DNA of 64,000 nt from Mycobacteroides franklinii (GCF_002013895.1 NZ_MAFQ01000013.1:1-64000); one strand, 5' to 3'; counted from the first letter of the stretch, positions 26,080 through 35,929 are shown. Translations and numbers: made by a program. The notes: generated from the letters alone by a model not told the origin.

Positions 26080-26222
26080 CCGTGCGTTGGTCAAGCGCCG
26101 GAGTTGCCGTCCGCGGTCACCGAATATGCCAGCAGGGGCGCTGCCGAGGGGACTCGGCGGTCATCGCGACCGGGGACCATTCCGGTGGACCTACGGCCCG
26201 GCACAGTCGCCGCAGCACGGGC

Positions 26223-27362
26223 CTACTCGGCGGGCAGGTCCAAAACCAGGCGTCCTTCGCCGCGCGAGACGCAGGTCAGGATCTGCCCCTCTTCGCGCTG
26301 GGACTCGGTGAGGATCTGATCGCGGTGGTCGGCGGTGCCGGCGAGCACGTTCACCCGGCAGGTGCCGCAGAAACCCTGCTGGCACGAGTAGGCCACATGC
26401 GGCAGCCGTTCCTTGATGACGTCCAGCGCGGTGCGATCGGCGGGTACCTCCAGCACCGGCCCACCGGGGCCCAACTGCACCTCGAAGGGATGACCGTCCA
26501 CCACAGGCGCGGCCGCGAATCGCTCGAAATGCAGTTCCACGGAAGGCATTTCGAGGAGGCGCCGCTGCAGGACGGCGAGCATCGGGGCGGGACCGCAGCA
26601 GTACACCGCGTCGTTCTCGCCCACGCCGGGCAGCAGGTCGTCGGCGGTCGGCAGACCGGACTGATCGTCGGTCCGAATGATGACGCGATCGCCAAACCGC
26701 TTGAGCTCGTTCAGGAAGGGGAGCGAATCGCGGTGCCGTCCGGTGTACACCATGGTCCATGGCTTCCCCAGTTGTTCGGCGAACGCGATCATGGACAAGA
26801 TGGGCGTGATGCCGATGCCGCCGGCCACGAAGTGCAGCTTGCGCGGCCCGGGCTGGGTCATGGCCAGCGGGAACGCATTACGTGGCCCGAGGATCTGCAC
26901 CGTGGCACCGATCTGGAGCGCATCGTGCACCTCGATGGAGCCGCCGCCGCCATCGGGGATACGGCGCACGGCGATGCGGTAGTGGAACGGGTCCGAGACG
27001 TCACCGCACAGCGAATACTGCCGCATCCGGCCGGACGGCAGCAATAGGTCGAGGTGGGCGCCGGGATGCCACGGCGGGAGCCGTTCCCCGTCGGGCGCGG
27101 CCAACACCAGGCTCGCGACATCCTGGTCCTTGGCCTCGATCCAGCGGTCCTTGACCACCAGCGTCAACGTCCGGTCGACGTGGTTCTCGGGTGGCTTCTT
27201 GAGAATCAGCAGGGCGCCGATGGCCCGGACGGCGACCGGGAACAGCACGGTACCCAGCGCGATGGTGGGTGAAACCGGCAGAGTGCCGTACAGCGTCGGC
27301 GGCAGCGACGGCCGCTTGCGCTGGGTCGTGGGCTGAGTCTTGCGGCGGAAGCGATCGAACAT
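26223..27362 (-). CDS. Membrane-associated ferredoxin-NAD(P)H reductase with C-terminal [2Fe-2S] domain
   Basis: A 379-residue reductase of the phthalate-dioxygenase-reductase order: an N-terminal hydrophobic stretch (about 35-55), an FAD/FMN-binding barrel with RQYSLCGDV, an NAD(P)H domain with VAGGIGITP, and a plant-type [2Fe-2S] ferredoxin with C-x4-C-x2-C (CQQGFCGTC) and a final C in ILTCVS. It delivers electrons to an oxygenase. Its ATG overlaps the stop codon of the preceding di-iron-like gene (TGATG), so they are translationally coupled and likely partners. Confidence 0.92.
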   Translation of the reverse strand: MFDRFRRKTQPTTQRKRPSLPPTLYGTLPVSPTIALGTVLFPVAVRAIGALLILKKPPENHVDRTLTLVVKDRWIEAKDQDVASLVLAAPDGERLPPWHPGAHLDLLLPSGRMRQYSLCGDVSDPFHYRIAVRRIPDGGGGSIEVHDALQIGATVQILGPRNAFPLAMTQPGPRKLHFVAGGIGITPILSMIAFAEQLGKPWTMVYTGRHRDSLPFLNELKRFGDRVIIRTDDQSGLPTADDLLPGVGENDAVYCCGPAPMLAVLQRRLLEMPSVELHFERFAAAPVVDGHPFEVQLGPGGPVLEVPADRTALDVIKERLPHVAYSCQQGFCGTCRVNVLAGTADHRDQILTESQREEGQILTCVSRGEGRLVLDLPAE

Positions 27363-28279
27363 CAGTAACCGGCCGCAGCCTTCGCGGCGGGCGACGTACT
27401 CAGGTATGCCACCGCCTGCGCCGTGCTCCCCACCTGGTCGGGTGAGAAGCCCGGACGCATGAATTCCAGAGCCGACTTGGCCAGCTCGCGCCAGCGCAGG
27501 AAAGCTCCGCGCTTCATGGCCTTGTTCATCTGCCGCAGCACGCCGAAGACGCCGTAGTTGGGCAGCGAGGGGTCCTGCCGCACCAAGAACTTGGTGTAGC
27601 GCAGCATCACCCCGACGAGCAGCAGGGTCGCCAACACAAAGGTCAGCATCATGTGCCCGCGGCGGATCTGGAAGTACCGGGCGACGTCGTAGGCGACGCT
27701 GCGATGTTCGACCTCCTCGGCGCCATGCCAGCGGAAAAGGTCCACCATCTCCGCATCGGCGTTGAACTTCTCGAAGGGGTGGTTCAGCACCCAGTCGCCG
27801 AGCACGGCGGTGAAGTGTTCGATACCCGCGATGAGGGCCAGCTTCTCCACCATGACCCGGTACCGGAGCTTTTCGCTGCGCAGCTCGTTGGTCCGCTCCA
27901 GCATGTGGGTGATGTATTCGATCTGCTCAAGGGCGGGGCGGACATTGATCCCGTTCTTCTCCAGGAAGTCGCCGAGCACCTTGCTGTGAGTCTCCGCGTG
28001 TACGGCCTCTTGACCCATGAAGCCGATCATGGCTTCCCGGATCTTGTCGTCCTTCACGTACGGCAGCGCGCGGGTGAAAGTGTCGACGAAGGCCCGTTCC
28101 CCTTCCGGCAGAAGCAGATTGAAGGCGGAAATGAAGTGCGAGACGATGGGCTCGTTGGGAATCCAGTGCAGCGGGGTGTGGCTGGTGTCGAACTGGACAT
28201 TGCGGGGCCGCAGCACGACCTCGCCGGGCTCGGTCGGTACGACGTGCAGGCCGGTGGTCTCAGTTGTGTTGCGCGCCAT
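27362..28279 (-). CDS. PF10118 'metal-dependent hydrolase', probable di-iron protein
   Basis: A 305-residue protein of the family usually labelled metal-dependent hydrolase. Its conserved residues have a ferritin-like di-iron pattern: E61, E91-x2-H94 (QEAVHAETH), E154 (GIEHF) and E188/E189-x2-H192 (AEEVEHR). A hydrophobic segment at about 208-225 could associate with the membrane. It is coupled to a [2Fe-2S] flavoreductase by a one-base overlap and preceded 9 bases upstream by an SDR gene. That context fits an oxygenase or hydroxylase better than a hydrolase. The substrate is unknown, perhaps a lipid. Confidence 0.85.
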   Translation of the reverse strand: MARNTTETTGLHVVPTEPGEVVLRPRNVQFDTSHTPLHWIPNEPIVSHFISAFNLLLPEGERAFVDTFTRALPYVKDDKIREAMIGFMGQEAVHAETHSKVLGDFLEKNGINVRPALEQIEYITHMLERTNELRSEKLRYRVMVEKLALIAGIEHFTAVLGDWVLNHPFEKFNADAEMVDLFRWHGAEEVEHRSVAYDVARYFQIRRGHMMLTFVLATLLLVGVMLRYTKFLVRQDPSLPNYGVFGVLRQMNKAMKRGAFLRWRELAKSALEFMRPGFSPDQVGSTAQAVAYLSTSPAAKAAAGY

Positions 28280-28288
28280 GATGTCCTC

Positions 28289-29125
28289 CTACTTGTTGAG
28301 CTTATTGCCGAGGGTGCCCCAGAAGAACCGGTTCAGCGCCGGGGCCAGGCGGCTGAGGTGGTACTGCATATGTGCTTCCGGGGTGACCGGGACGACCGAC
28401 TTGCCCTTGGTGACGGCGTTGACGATCTCCTTGGCCACCTTTTCCGGGCCGTATCCGCGTTTGGCGTACAGCCCCGCACCTTGCTGCTGTCGCTGGGCCT
28501 CGTCGGCAGCCGAGAGGCCGGAAAACTGGGTGGTGCGAATGATGTTCGTGTTGACGATGCCCGGGCAGATGGTGCTCACCTTGACCTTGTCGCGTGCGAG
28601 CTCGCCCCGCAGCACGTCGGAGAACATGAACACGGCCGCCTTGCTGGTGGCGTAGGCGCCCATCTCCGGGATCGGCGTGTATGCGGCGGCACTGGAGATG
28701 TTGACGATGTGACCGCTCTTACGTTCGGCCATCCGTGGCCCGAAGGCGCGGCAGCCGTAGACGACTCCGCCCAAGTTGATATTGAGCACCCGCTGGAAGT
28801 CAGCGGACGGGGTGTCGAAGAATCGTCCGGCTTGGCCGATCCCGGCGTTGTTGATCAAGACATCCGGCACGCCGTGGGTGCCGCATACCTCGTCGGCGAA
28901 GGCGGTGACGGCGCCCTCGTCGGAGACATCCAGGGCATAGGGGTGGGCGGTGCCCCCCTGCTTCTCGATGAGCCCGACCGTCTCGTTGGCGGTGTCCAGG
29001 TTGATATCGGCGGCGACGATGCGGGCCCCCTGGCCGGCGAAGGCCAAGGCGGTTTCCCGGCCGATACCGCTTCCGGCGCCGGTCACCACCACCAGGCTGT
29101 TGCGCTGGGCACTGCCGGATGTCAT
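28289..29125 (-). CDS. Short-chain dehydrogenase/reductase
   Basis: A 278-residue classical SDR with the cofactor motif VTGAGSGIGRE and the active-site Tyr-x3-Lys in MGAYATSKAA. NAG at the fourth strand is present (NNAGIGQ). It is the first gene of a three-gene operon with the di-iron-like protein (gap 9 bases) and the reductase, and may oxidise or reduce the hydroxylated product. A palindrome 55 bases upstream is a candidate operator. The substrate is not known. Confidence 0.92.
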   Translation of the reverse strand: MTSGSAQRNSLVVVTGAGSGIGRETALAFAGQGARIVAADINLDTANETVGLIEKQGGTAHPYALDVSDEGAVTAFADEVCGTHGVPDVLINNAGIGQAGRFFDTPSADFQRVLNINLGGVVYGCRAFGPRMAERKSGHIVNISSAAAYTPIPEMGAYATSKAAVFMFSDVLRGELARDKVKVSTICPGIVNTNIIRTTQFSGLSAADEAQRQQQGAGLYAKRGYGPEKVAKEIVNAVTKGKSVVPVTPEAHMQYHLSRLAPALNRFFWGTLGNKLNK

Positions 29126-29179
29126 GCATCCTCCGAATCCTGCGCACCGCTGCGCTTACGTGATGGAGGAGATTGTAAA

Positions 29180-29197
29180 TCACTGCGAGTGCAGTGA
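29180..29197. promoter_or_regulatory. 18-bp operator candidate upstream of the SDR operon
   Basis: Arms TCACTGC and GCAGTGA are perfect complements with a 4-base centre. The form is typical of TetR-family operators in mycobacteria. No TetR gene is adjacent, so a distant regulator is implied. Confidence 0.6.
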
Positions 29198-29615
29198 AAA
29201 AGGCGTGATGTTCAATACGGGGTTCATCGACGTTTGTCGAGGAAACGGGCGTTGACCTACGCGTTGAGAGAATGACGCCGCAAGGTGTCGCGCCATCTAA
29301 CCACCCGAGTTGGCGTCTACCGGGGTTCCTGACATATCGTTTTGATTACTTGTCGCGTCGGGGCACGAGATCCGCTGGTCAACGGTGTCCGGTGGGTGCC
29401 TCATCGTCGGAGCCGGATGCTCTTCACGCAAGCGGTTCATCGCCGCAAGCCCACGAAGCAGACGGCCGAGAAGGACGCTACGGACAAGGGCCAACGGGCC
29501 AGCCCCGGGGTACAGCACCACCCCGTGCCGGTCTGTGTGGCACCTTCGAGGAGGGCACGACGGGAGCATCCAAGCGATGCGCTCGGCCGGGCCCTGGAGA
29601 CGAGACGAGCAGCCC
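29198..29615 (+). other. Intergenic region and long leader of gltB
   Basis: About 420 bases between the SDR promoter and gltB. No gene is recognised; the gltB frame stays open back to 29385 but the extra residues look random. A -10-like TATCGT at 29336-29341 would give a leader of about 270 bases. Self-complementary stretches near 29500-29560 (CCCCGGGG, CACCCCGTGCC, GGGCACGACGGG) suggest RNA structure. It matches no riboswitch that I recognise. Confidence 0.35.
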
Positions 29616-32600
29616 ATGCCACACCCCGCGACCGGGCTTTACAACCCGGCATACGAGCACGATGCGTGCGGTGTCGCCATGGTCGTGGATATGCACGGCC
29701 GGCGCAGCCGCGACATCGTGGACAAGGCCATCACAGCACTGCTGAACCTGGAGCACCGTGGTGCCGCGGGAGCCGAACCGAATAGCGGTGACGGCGCCGG
29801 AATCATGCTGCAGATTCCGGACAAGTTCTTTCGTGCTGTCGTAGCCGAACAAGGAACTTTCGAGCTGCCCGCGGAGGGCAGCTACGCCTCCGGTATCGCC
29901 TTCCTGCCGCAGGGATCCAAGGACGCCGCAGCCGCCTGCGAGGCCGTCGAGAAGATCGTCGAGGCAGAGGGTTTGACCGTCCTGGGTTGGCGTGAGGTTC
30001 CTCACGACGACTCTTCGCTGGGCGCCCTGGCCCGCGACGCCATGCCCACGTTCCGGCAGCTGTTCATCTCCGGCGCCTCCGGCATCGATCTGGAGCGACG
30101 CGTCTATGTGGTGCGTAAGCGCATCGAGCACGAGCTGGGCAACCAGGGATCCGGCCGGGGCAGCCTCGGCGAGGAAACCGTCTACTTCCCAAGCCTTTCC
30201 GGTCGCACCTTCGTCTACAAGGGCATGCTGACCACCCCGCAACTGCGGGCGTTCTACCTGGATCTACAGGACGAGCGGGTCGAGAGTGCGCTGGGCATCG
30301 TGCACTCGCGCTTCTCCACCAACACCTTCCCGTCATGGCCGCTGGCGCACCCCTACCGCCGGGTGGCACACAACGGTGAGATCAACACCGTCGCAGGCAA
30401 TGAGAACTGGATGCGGGCCCGCGAGGCGCTCATCAAGACCGATGTCTTCGGTGAGCCGGCCCAGCTCGAGAAGATCTTCCCGATCTGTACGCGCGGTGCC
30501 TCGGACACGGCGCGGTTCGACGAGGCACTGGAACTGCTGCACCTGGGTGGCCGCCCCTTGCACCACGCGGTGCTGATGATGATTCCCGAGGCGTGGGAGC
30601 GACACGAGTCCATGGACCCGGAGCGCCGTGCCTTTTACGAGTACCACTCCTCCCTCATGGAGCCCTGGGATGGACCGGCCTCGGTCTGCTTCACCGATGG
30701 CACCATCGTCGGGGCGGTGCTCGACCGCAACGGCCTACGGCCGTCCCGTGTTTGGGTGACCAGCGACGGACTCGTCGTGATGGCCTCCGAGGCCGGCGTG
30801 CTGGATCTGGATCCGTCCACCGTCGTGCAGCGCACCCGCCTGCAGCCCGGTCGCATGTTCCTGGTGGACACCACCCAGGGCCGCATCGTCTCCGATGAAG
30901 AGGTCAAGGCCGAGCTCGCCGCTGCCCAGCCGTACAAGCAGTGGCTCGACGAGGGATTGGTACGGCTGGAGCAGCTGCCCGACCGTCCGCACCAGCACAT
31001 GCCGCATGACCGAATCGTGTTGCGCCAGCAGGTATTCGGCTACACCTACGAAGAGATCAATCTCCTGGTGGCGCCGATGGCCCGCACCGGTGCCGAGGCT
31101 CTCGGGTCGATGGGTACCGACACCCCGATCGCGGTGCTGTCCAACCGCTCCCGGATGCTGTTCGACTACTTCCAGCAGCTCTTCGCGCAGGTCACCAACC
31201 CCCCGCTGGACGCCATCCGCGAGGAGGTCGTCACCAGCCTGGGTGGTGTGATCGGACCCGAGGGCGACCTGTTGCACCCGACTGCCGAGTCGTGCCACCA
31301 GATCCTGTTGCCGCAGCCGGTGCTGCACAACGACGAGCTGGACAAGCTGATCCACCTGAACCCCGCCGATCAGGTCGGCGGACGCCCGCACGGCTTCTCC
31401 AGCCGGGTGATCCGCTGCCTGTACCCCGTCGCCGAGGGCGGTGCCGGATTGCGGACGGCCCTCGAGTCGGTGCGCGCCGAGGTGTCGGCGGCCATCTCCG
31501 ACGGCGCCCAGGTGATCATCCTGTCCGACCGTGAGTCGGACGACCAGATGGCGCCCATCCCTTCGCTTCTGGCGGTCGCGGCGGTGCATCATCACCTGGT
31601 GCGGGAGAAGTCACGCACCAAGGTCGGTCTGGTGGTCGAAGCCGGTGACGCGCGCGAGGTTCACCACGTCGCGGCGCTGGTCGGTTTCGGTGCCGCGGCC
31701 GTCAACCCCTACATGGCGTTCGAGTCGATCGAGGATCTGATCGACCGCGGCGTGATCTCGGGTGTGGAGCGCGACAAGGCGATTCGCAACTACATCAAGG
31801 CCGCCGGCAAGGGTGTGCTGAAGGTGATGTCCAAGATGGGCATCTCCACGTTGGCCTCCTACACCGGCGCGCAGCTGTTCCAGGCCATCGGCCTGTCGCA
31901 GGACATGCTCGACGAGTACTTCACCGGATTGGCCTGCCCCACAGGCGGTATCGGTCTCGACGAAATTGCCGCCGATGTGGCCTCGCGCCACCACCTGGCC
32001 TTCCTGGAGCGTCCTGAGGAGTGGGCGCACCGGGAACTGGAGGTCGGTGGCGAGTACCAGTGGCGGCGTGAGGGTGAGTACCACCTGTTCAACCCCGACA
32101 CCGTGTTCAAGCTGCAGCACTCCACGCGCACGGGCCAGTACTCGGTGTTCAAGGAGTACACCCAGCTGGTTGACGACCAGAGCGAGCGGATGGCTTCGCT
32201 GCGCGGCCTGCTGAAGTTCAAGAGCCCCGAGGACGGCGGGCGGCCGCCTGTTCCGCTGGATGAGGTGGAGCCCGCGAGCGAGATCGTCAAGCGCTTCTCA
32301 ACCGGAGCGATGAGCTTCGGCTCGATCTCCGCCGAGGCGCACGAGACGCTGGCGATCGCGATGAACCGTCTGGGCGGCCGCTCCAACTCCGGTGAGGGCG
32401 GCGAGGATCCACGCCGGTTCACCCCCGACGAGAACGGTGACTGGCGCCGCAGCGCCATCAAGCAGGTGGCCTCCGGCCGGTTCGGTGTCACCTCGCACTA
32501 CTTGAGCAACTGCACCGACATCCAGATTAAGATGGCGCAGGGCGCCAAGCCCGGTGAAGGTGGCCAGCTGCCGGCGCACAAGGTGTACCCGTGGGTGGCC

Positions 32601-34220
32601 GAGGTGCGGCACTCCACGCCCGGCGTGGGACTGATTTCCCCGCCGCCGCACCATGACATCTATTCGATCGAGGATCTGGCGCAGCTGATCCACGATCTGA
32701 AGAACGCGAACCCGCAGGCGCGTGTCCACGTGAAGCTGGTGTCGGAGAACGGTGTCGGCACGGTCGCCACGGGTGTCTCGAAGGCGCACGCCGACGTGGT
32801 GCTCATCTCCGGGCACGACGGCGGAACGGGTGCCACCCCGCTGACCTCCATGAAGCACGCGGGTGCGCCGTGGGAGCTGGGCCTGGCCGAGACACAGCAG
32901 ACGCTGCTGCTCAACGGCCTGCGTGACCGCATCGTGGTGCAGGTGGACGGCCAGCTCAAGACCGGCCGCGACGTGATGATCGCCATGCTGCTGGGCGGCG
33001 AGGAATTCGGTTTCGCGACCGCTCCGCTGGTGGTCTCGGGCTGCATCATGATGCGCGTGTGCCACCTGGACACCTGCCCGGTGGGTGTGGCCACCCAGAA
33101 CCCGGTGCTGCGCCAGCGCTTCAACGGCAAGCCGGAGTTCGTGGAGAACTTCTTCCTGTTCATCGCCGAAGAGGTGCGCGAGCTCATGGCCGAGCTCGGC
33201 TTCCGCACCGTCAACGAGGCCGTTGGGCAGGTTGGCGCGCTGGATACCGAGAAGGCGATTGCGCACTGGAAGGCCAGCAAGATCGACCTGACCCCGGTGC
33301 TGACGGAGCCGGAGTCGGCGTTCATGAACCAGGACCTGTACTGCAGCGGTTCGCAGGATCACGGCCTGGAGAAGGCGCTGGATCAGCAGCTCATCGTGAT
33401 GAGCCGCGAGGCGCTGGATCACGGCACCCCGGTCAAGTTCGAGACGCTGATCACCAACGTCAACCGGACCGTCGGCACCATGCTCGGTCACGAGGTGACC
33501 AAGGCCTACGGCGGCGAAGGTCTCCCGGACGACACCGTCGACATCACCTTCACCGGCTCAGCGGGTAACAGCTTCGGTGCCTTCGTGCCACGCGGCATCA
33601 CGCTGCGGCTGTTCGGGGACGCCAACGACTACGTGGGCAAGGGCCTGTCCGGTGGACACATCGCGGTGCGCCCGTCCCGTGAGGCGCCCGCTGGCTTTGA
33701 GGCCGAGAAGAACATCATCGGCGGAAATGTCATCCTGTTCGGCGCTACGAGCGGTGAGGCTTTCCTCAACGGCCTGGTGGGCGAGCGGTTCGCGGTGCGT
33801 AACTCGGGAGCATCCGCTGTCGTGGAGGGCGTGGGCGATCACGGGTGCGAGTACATGACCGGTGGAACCGTGGTGGTGCTCGGGCCGACCGGACGTAACT
33901 TCGCGGCGGGTATGTCCGGCGGTGTGGCTTACGTCTACGACCCCGCCAAGCAGCTGGTGGACAACCTCAACGATGAGATGGTCGACGTGGATGCGCTCGA
34001 CCCCGACGATGAGCAGGTGCTGCGCAGCTTGATCGAGAAGCATGTGGCGGCGACCGACTCTGCTGTCGGACAACGCATTCTGGCCGACTGGAGCGGCCAA
34101 AGTGACTCCTTCGTCAAGGTGATGCCGCGCGACTACCGTCGCGTGCTGGAGGCAATCGCCGACGCGGAGCTGACCGGAGGCGATGTGAACGAAGCGATCA
34201 TGGCGGCTGCTCGTGGGTGA
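29616..34220 (+). CDS. gltB: Glutamate synthase large subunit
   Basis: A 1534-residue NADPH-GOGAT alpha chain. The N-terminal glutaminase domain needs an exposed cysteine, C18 in EHDACGVAM, after removal of a short propeptide. The FMN/synthase domain contains GEGGEDPRRF and GHDGGTGATPL, the [3Fe-4S] cysteines are in MRVCHLDTCPVGVATQ, and a glutamine-rich beta-helix domain closes the protein. With the small subunit it makes two glutamates from glutamine and 2-oxoglutarate. The ATG at 29616 matches the known N-terminus of mycobacterial GltB. gltD overlaps by 8 bases. Confidence 0.97.
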   Translation: MPHPATGLYNPAYEHDACGVAMVVDMHGRRSRDIVDKAITALLNLEHRGAAGAEPNSGDGAGIMLQIPDKFFRAVVAEQGTFELPAEGSYASGIAFLPQGSKDAAAACEAVEKIVEAEGLTVLGWREVPHDDSSLGALARDAMPTFRQLFISGASGIDLERRVYVVRKRIEHELGNQGSGRGSLGEETVYFPSLSGRTFVYKGMLTTPQLRAFYLDLQDERVESALGIVHSRFSTNTFPSWPLAHPYRRVAHNGEINTVAGNENWMRAREALIKTDVFGEPAQLEKIFPICTRGASDTARFDEALELLHLGGRPLHHAVLMMIPEAWERHESMDPERRAFYEYHSSLMEPWDGPASVCFTDGTIVGAVLDRNGLRPSRVWVTSDGLVVMASEAGVLDLDPSTVVQRTRLQPGRMFLVDTTQGRIVSDEEVKAELAAAQPYKQWLDEGLVRLEQLPDRPHQHMPHDRIVLRQQVFGYTYEEINLLVAPMARTGAEALGSMGTDTPIAVLSNRSRMLFDYFQQLFAQVTNPPLDAIREEVVTSLGGVIGPEGDLLHPTAESCHQILLPQPVLHNDELDKLIHLNPADQVGGRPHGFSSRVIRCLYPVAEGGAGLRTALESVRAEVSAAISDGAQVIILSDRESDDQMAPIPSLLAVAAVHHHLVREKSRTKVGLVVEAGDAREVHHVAALVGFGAAAVNPYMAFESIEDLIDRGVISGVERDKAIRNYIKAAGKGVLKVMSKMGISTLASYTGAQLFQAIGLSQDMLDEYFTGLACPTGGIGLDEIAADVASRHHLAFLERPEEWAHRELEVGGEYQWRREGEYHLFNPDTVFKLQHSTRTGQYSVFKEYTQLVDDQSERMASLRGLLKFKSPEDGGRPPVPLDEVEPASEIVKRFSTGAMSFGSISAEAHETLAIAMNRLGGRSNSGEGGEDPRRFTPDENGDWRRSAIKQVASGRFGVTSHYLSNCTDIQIKMAQGAKPGEGGQLPAHKVYPWVAEVRHSTPGVGLISPPPHHDIYSIEDLAQLIHDLKNANPQARVHVKLVSENGVGTVATGVSKAHADVVLISGHDGGTGATPLTSMKHAGAPWELGLAETQQTLLLNGLRDRIVVQVDGQLKTGRDVMIAMLLGGEEFGFATAPLVVSGCIMMRVCHLDTCPVGVATQNPVLRQRFNGKPEFVENFFLFIAEEVRELMAELGFRTVNEAVGQVGALDTEKAIAHWKASKIDLTPVLTEPESAFMNQDLYCSGSQDHGLEKALDQQLIVMSREALDHGTPVKFETLITNVNRTVGTMLGHEVTKAYGGEGLPDDTVDITFTGSAGNSFGAFVPRGITLRLFGDANDYVGKGLSGGHIAVRPSREAPAGFEAEKNIIGGNVILFGATSGEAFLNGLVGERFAVRNSGASAVVEGVGDHGCEYMTGGTVVVLGPTGRNFAAGMSGGVAYVYDPAKQLVDNLNDEMVDVDALDPDDEQVLRSLIEKHVAATDSAVGQRILADWSGQSDSFVKVMPRDYRRVLEAIADAELTGGDVNEAIMAAARG

Positions 34221-35679
34221 CCCAAGCGGCTTTCTGACCCACACCACCCGCGAGCTACCGAAGCGGCGCCCTGTGCCGCTGCGGCTGCTCGACTGGAAAG
34301 AGGTCTACGAAGATTTCGAGCACACGGCCCTGCAGACGCAGGCTTCGCGCTGCATGGATTGCGGAATACCGTTCTGCCACAAGGGCTGTCCGCTGGGCAA
34401 TCTGATTCCCGAGTGGAACGACATGGTGTACCGCGGGAACTGGCGCGAGGCCATCGAGCGGCTACACGCCACCAACAACTTCCCGGAGTTCACCGGTCGG
34501 CTCTGCCCCGCGCCATGTGAGGCCTCGTGTGTGCTGGGCATCAACCAGGACCCGGTGACCATCAAGCAGGTCGAGGTCGAGCTGATCGACAACGCCTTCG
34601 AGAATGACTGGGTCAAGCCCATTCCGTCTGAGGTGAAGACCGGCAAGAAGGTAGCGGTGGTGGGTTCCGGGCCAGCGGGATTGGCTGCGGCACAGCAGCT
34701 CACTCGCGCCGGACACGACGTCACCGTGTACGAGCGGGCCGACCGCATCGGCGGTCTGCTGCGCTACGGCATCCCCGAGTTCAAGATGGAAAAGCGTCAC
34801 ATCGACCGGCGTCTGGACCAAATGCGGGCCGAGGGAACGGTTTTCGAGGCCGGTGTGAACGTTGGCGTCGATATAACAGCCGACGACCTCCGCACAAACT
34901 TCGATGCCGTGGTTCTTGCCGGCGGGGCAACCGCCTGGCGCGATCTGCCGGTTCCGGGCCGCGAGCTCGAGGGCATCTACCAGGCCATGGAGTACCTGCC
35001 GTGGGCCAACAAGGTGCAGCTGGGCGATGACGTCGTGGACGCCGATGGCCAGCCGCCGATCACGGCAAAGGGCAAGCGCGTCATCATCATTGGTGGTGGC
35101 GACACTGGCGCTGACTGCCTGGGCACCGCCCACCGGCAAGGTGCGGCGAGCGTCCAGCAGTTCGAGATCATGCCCAAGCCGCCGGAGCTCCGTTCCGAGC
35201 GCGACCCGTGGCCCACCTACCCGACACTGTTCCGGGTGGCCTCCGCGCACGAAGAGGGCGGCGAGCGGATCTACGCCGTGAACACCGAGCGGTTCCTCGG
35301 CGAGGACGGCAAGGTGACCGGTCTGCGTGCCCACGAAGTCGTCTTCAACGCCGGCAAGTTCGAGAAAGTCGAGGGCTCGGACTTCGAGCTGGAGGCCGAC
35401 ATCGTCTTCCTGGCAATGGGATTCGTCGGGCCGGAGAAGCCAGGGCTGCTCGAGAATCTGGGCGTGGAGCTCACCGATCGCGGGAATGTGGCGCGCAACG
35501 ACGCGTACGCGACGTCCGTCGACGGCGTGTTCGTGGCTGGAGACATGGGCCGTGGTCAGTCGCTGATCGTATGGGCGATTGCCGAGGGCCGTTCCGCTGC
35601 TGCCGCGGTGGACGCGTACCTCACCGGTGAGACGGCGCTACCCGCGCCGATCAAGCCGACCGCCGCGCCGCAGCGCTAG
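34213..35679 (+). CDS. gltD: Glutamate synthase small subunit
   Basis: A 488-residue beta chain. The N-terminal cysteine-rich region (CMDCGIPFCHKGC and CPAPCEASC) carries the iron-sulfur clusters, then come the FAD motif VAVVGSGPAGLAAA and the NADPH motif IIIGGGDTGADC. It passes electrons from NADPH to GltB. The GTG at 34213 overlaps the gltB stop, so the two are translationally coupled. The order gltB-gltD matches Rv3859c-Rv3858c. Confidence 0.97.
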   Translation: MGDPSGFLTHTTRELPKRRPVPLRLLDWKEVYEDFEHTALQTQASRCMDCGIPFCHKGCPLGNLIPEWNDMVYRGNWREAIERLHATNNFPEFTGRLCPAPCEASCVLGINQDPVTIKQVEVELIDNAFENDWVKPIPSEVKTGKKVAVVGSGPAGLAAAQQLTRAGHDVTVYERADRIGGLLRYGIPEFKMEKRHIDRRLDQMRAEGTVFEAGVNVGVDITADDLRTNFDAVVLAGGATAWRDLPVPGRELEGIYQAMEYLPWANKVQLGDDVVDADGQPPITAKGKRVIIIGGGDTGADCLGTAHRQGAASVQQFEIMPKPPELRSERDPWPTYPTLFRVASAHEEGGERIYAVNTERFLGEDGKVTGLRAHEVVFNAGKFEKVEGSDFELEADIVFLAMGFVGPEKPGLLENLGVELTDRGNVARNDAYATSVDGVFVAGDMGRGQSLIVWAIAEGRSAAAAVDAYLTGETALPAPIKPTAAPQR

Positions 35680-35929
35680 TCGCTCCTGTCGAGACGGCGC
35701 GGGGGTACGTATCTCGCGCGTATCTCGTGTCGATTCCGTGTGCAGACGCCTTCGCGTAGCGCGGTGGGCTGGAATGTTGCCAGTCCGCCCCGGGTCGGTA
35801 GCTCGCAACGATTTCGCCGCCCGATACCAGATATCTTTGCTTGACGCGGGTGTGACACGTGAGATCGGTGCGAATTTGCGTTATGCTGCTGACCGGTTCT
35901 GAAAGCTTGCCGACGCAGGAGATGTTCTC

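Noticed and set aside
27653..29197. A 514-residue plus-strand open frame opposite the SDR/di-iron operon
   Set aside because: It lies wholly antisense to two firm genes, has no family motif, and its length follows from high third-position GC.
29385..29615. An N-terminal extension of gltB by 77 codons
   Set aside because: The glutaminase domain needs its cysteine near the N-terminus after a short propeptide, and the extension has no conserved feature.
32298..33491. Long minus-strand open frame inside gltB
   Set aside because: Antisense shadow of the conserved synthase domain; no motif or ribosome site.
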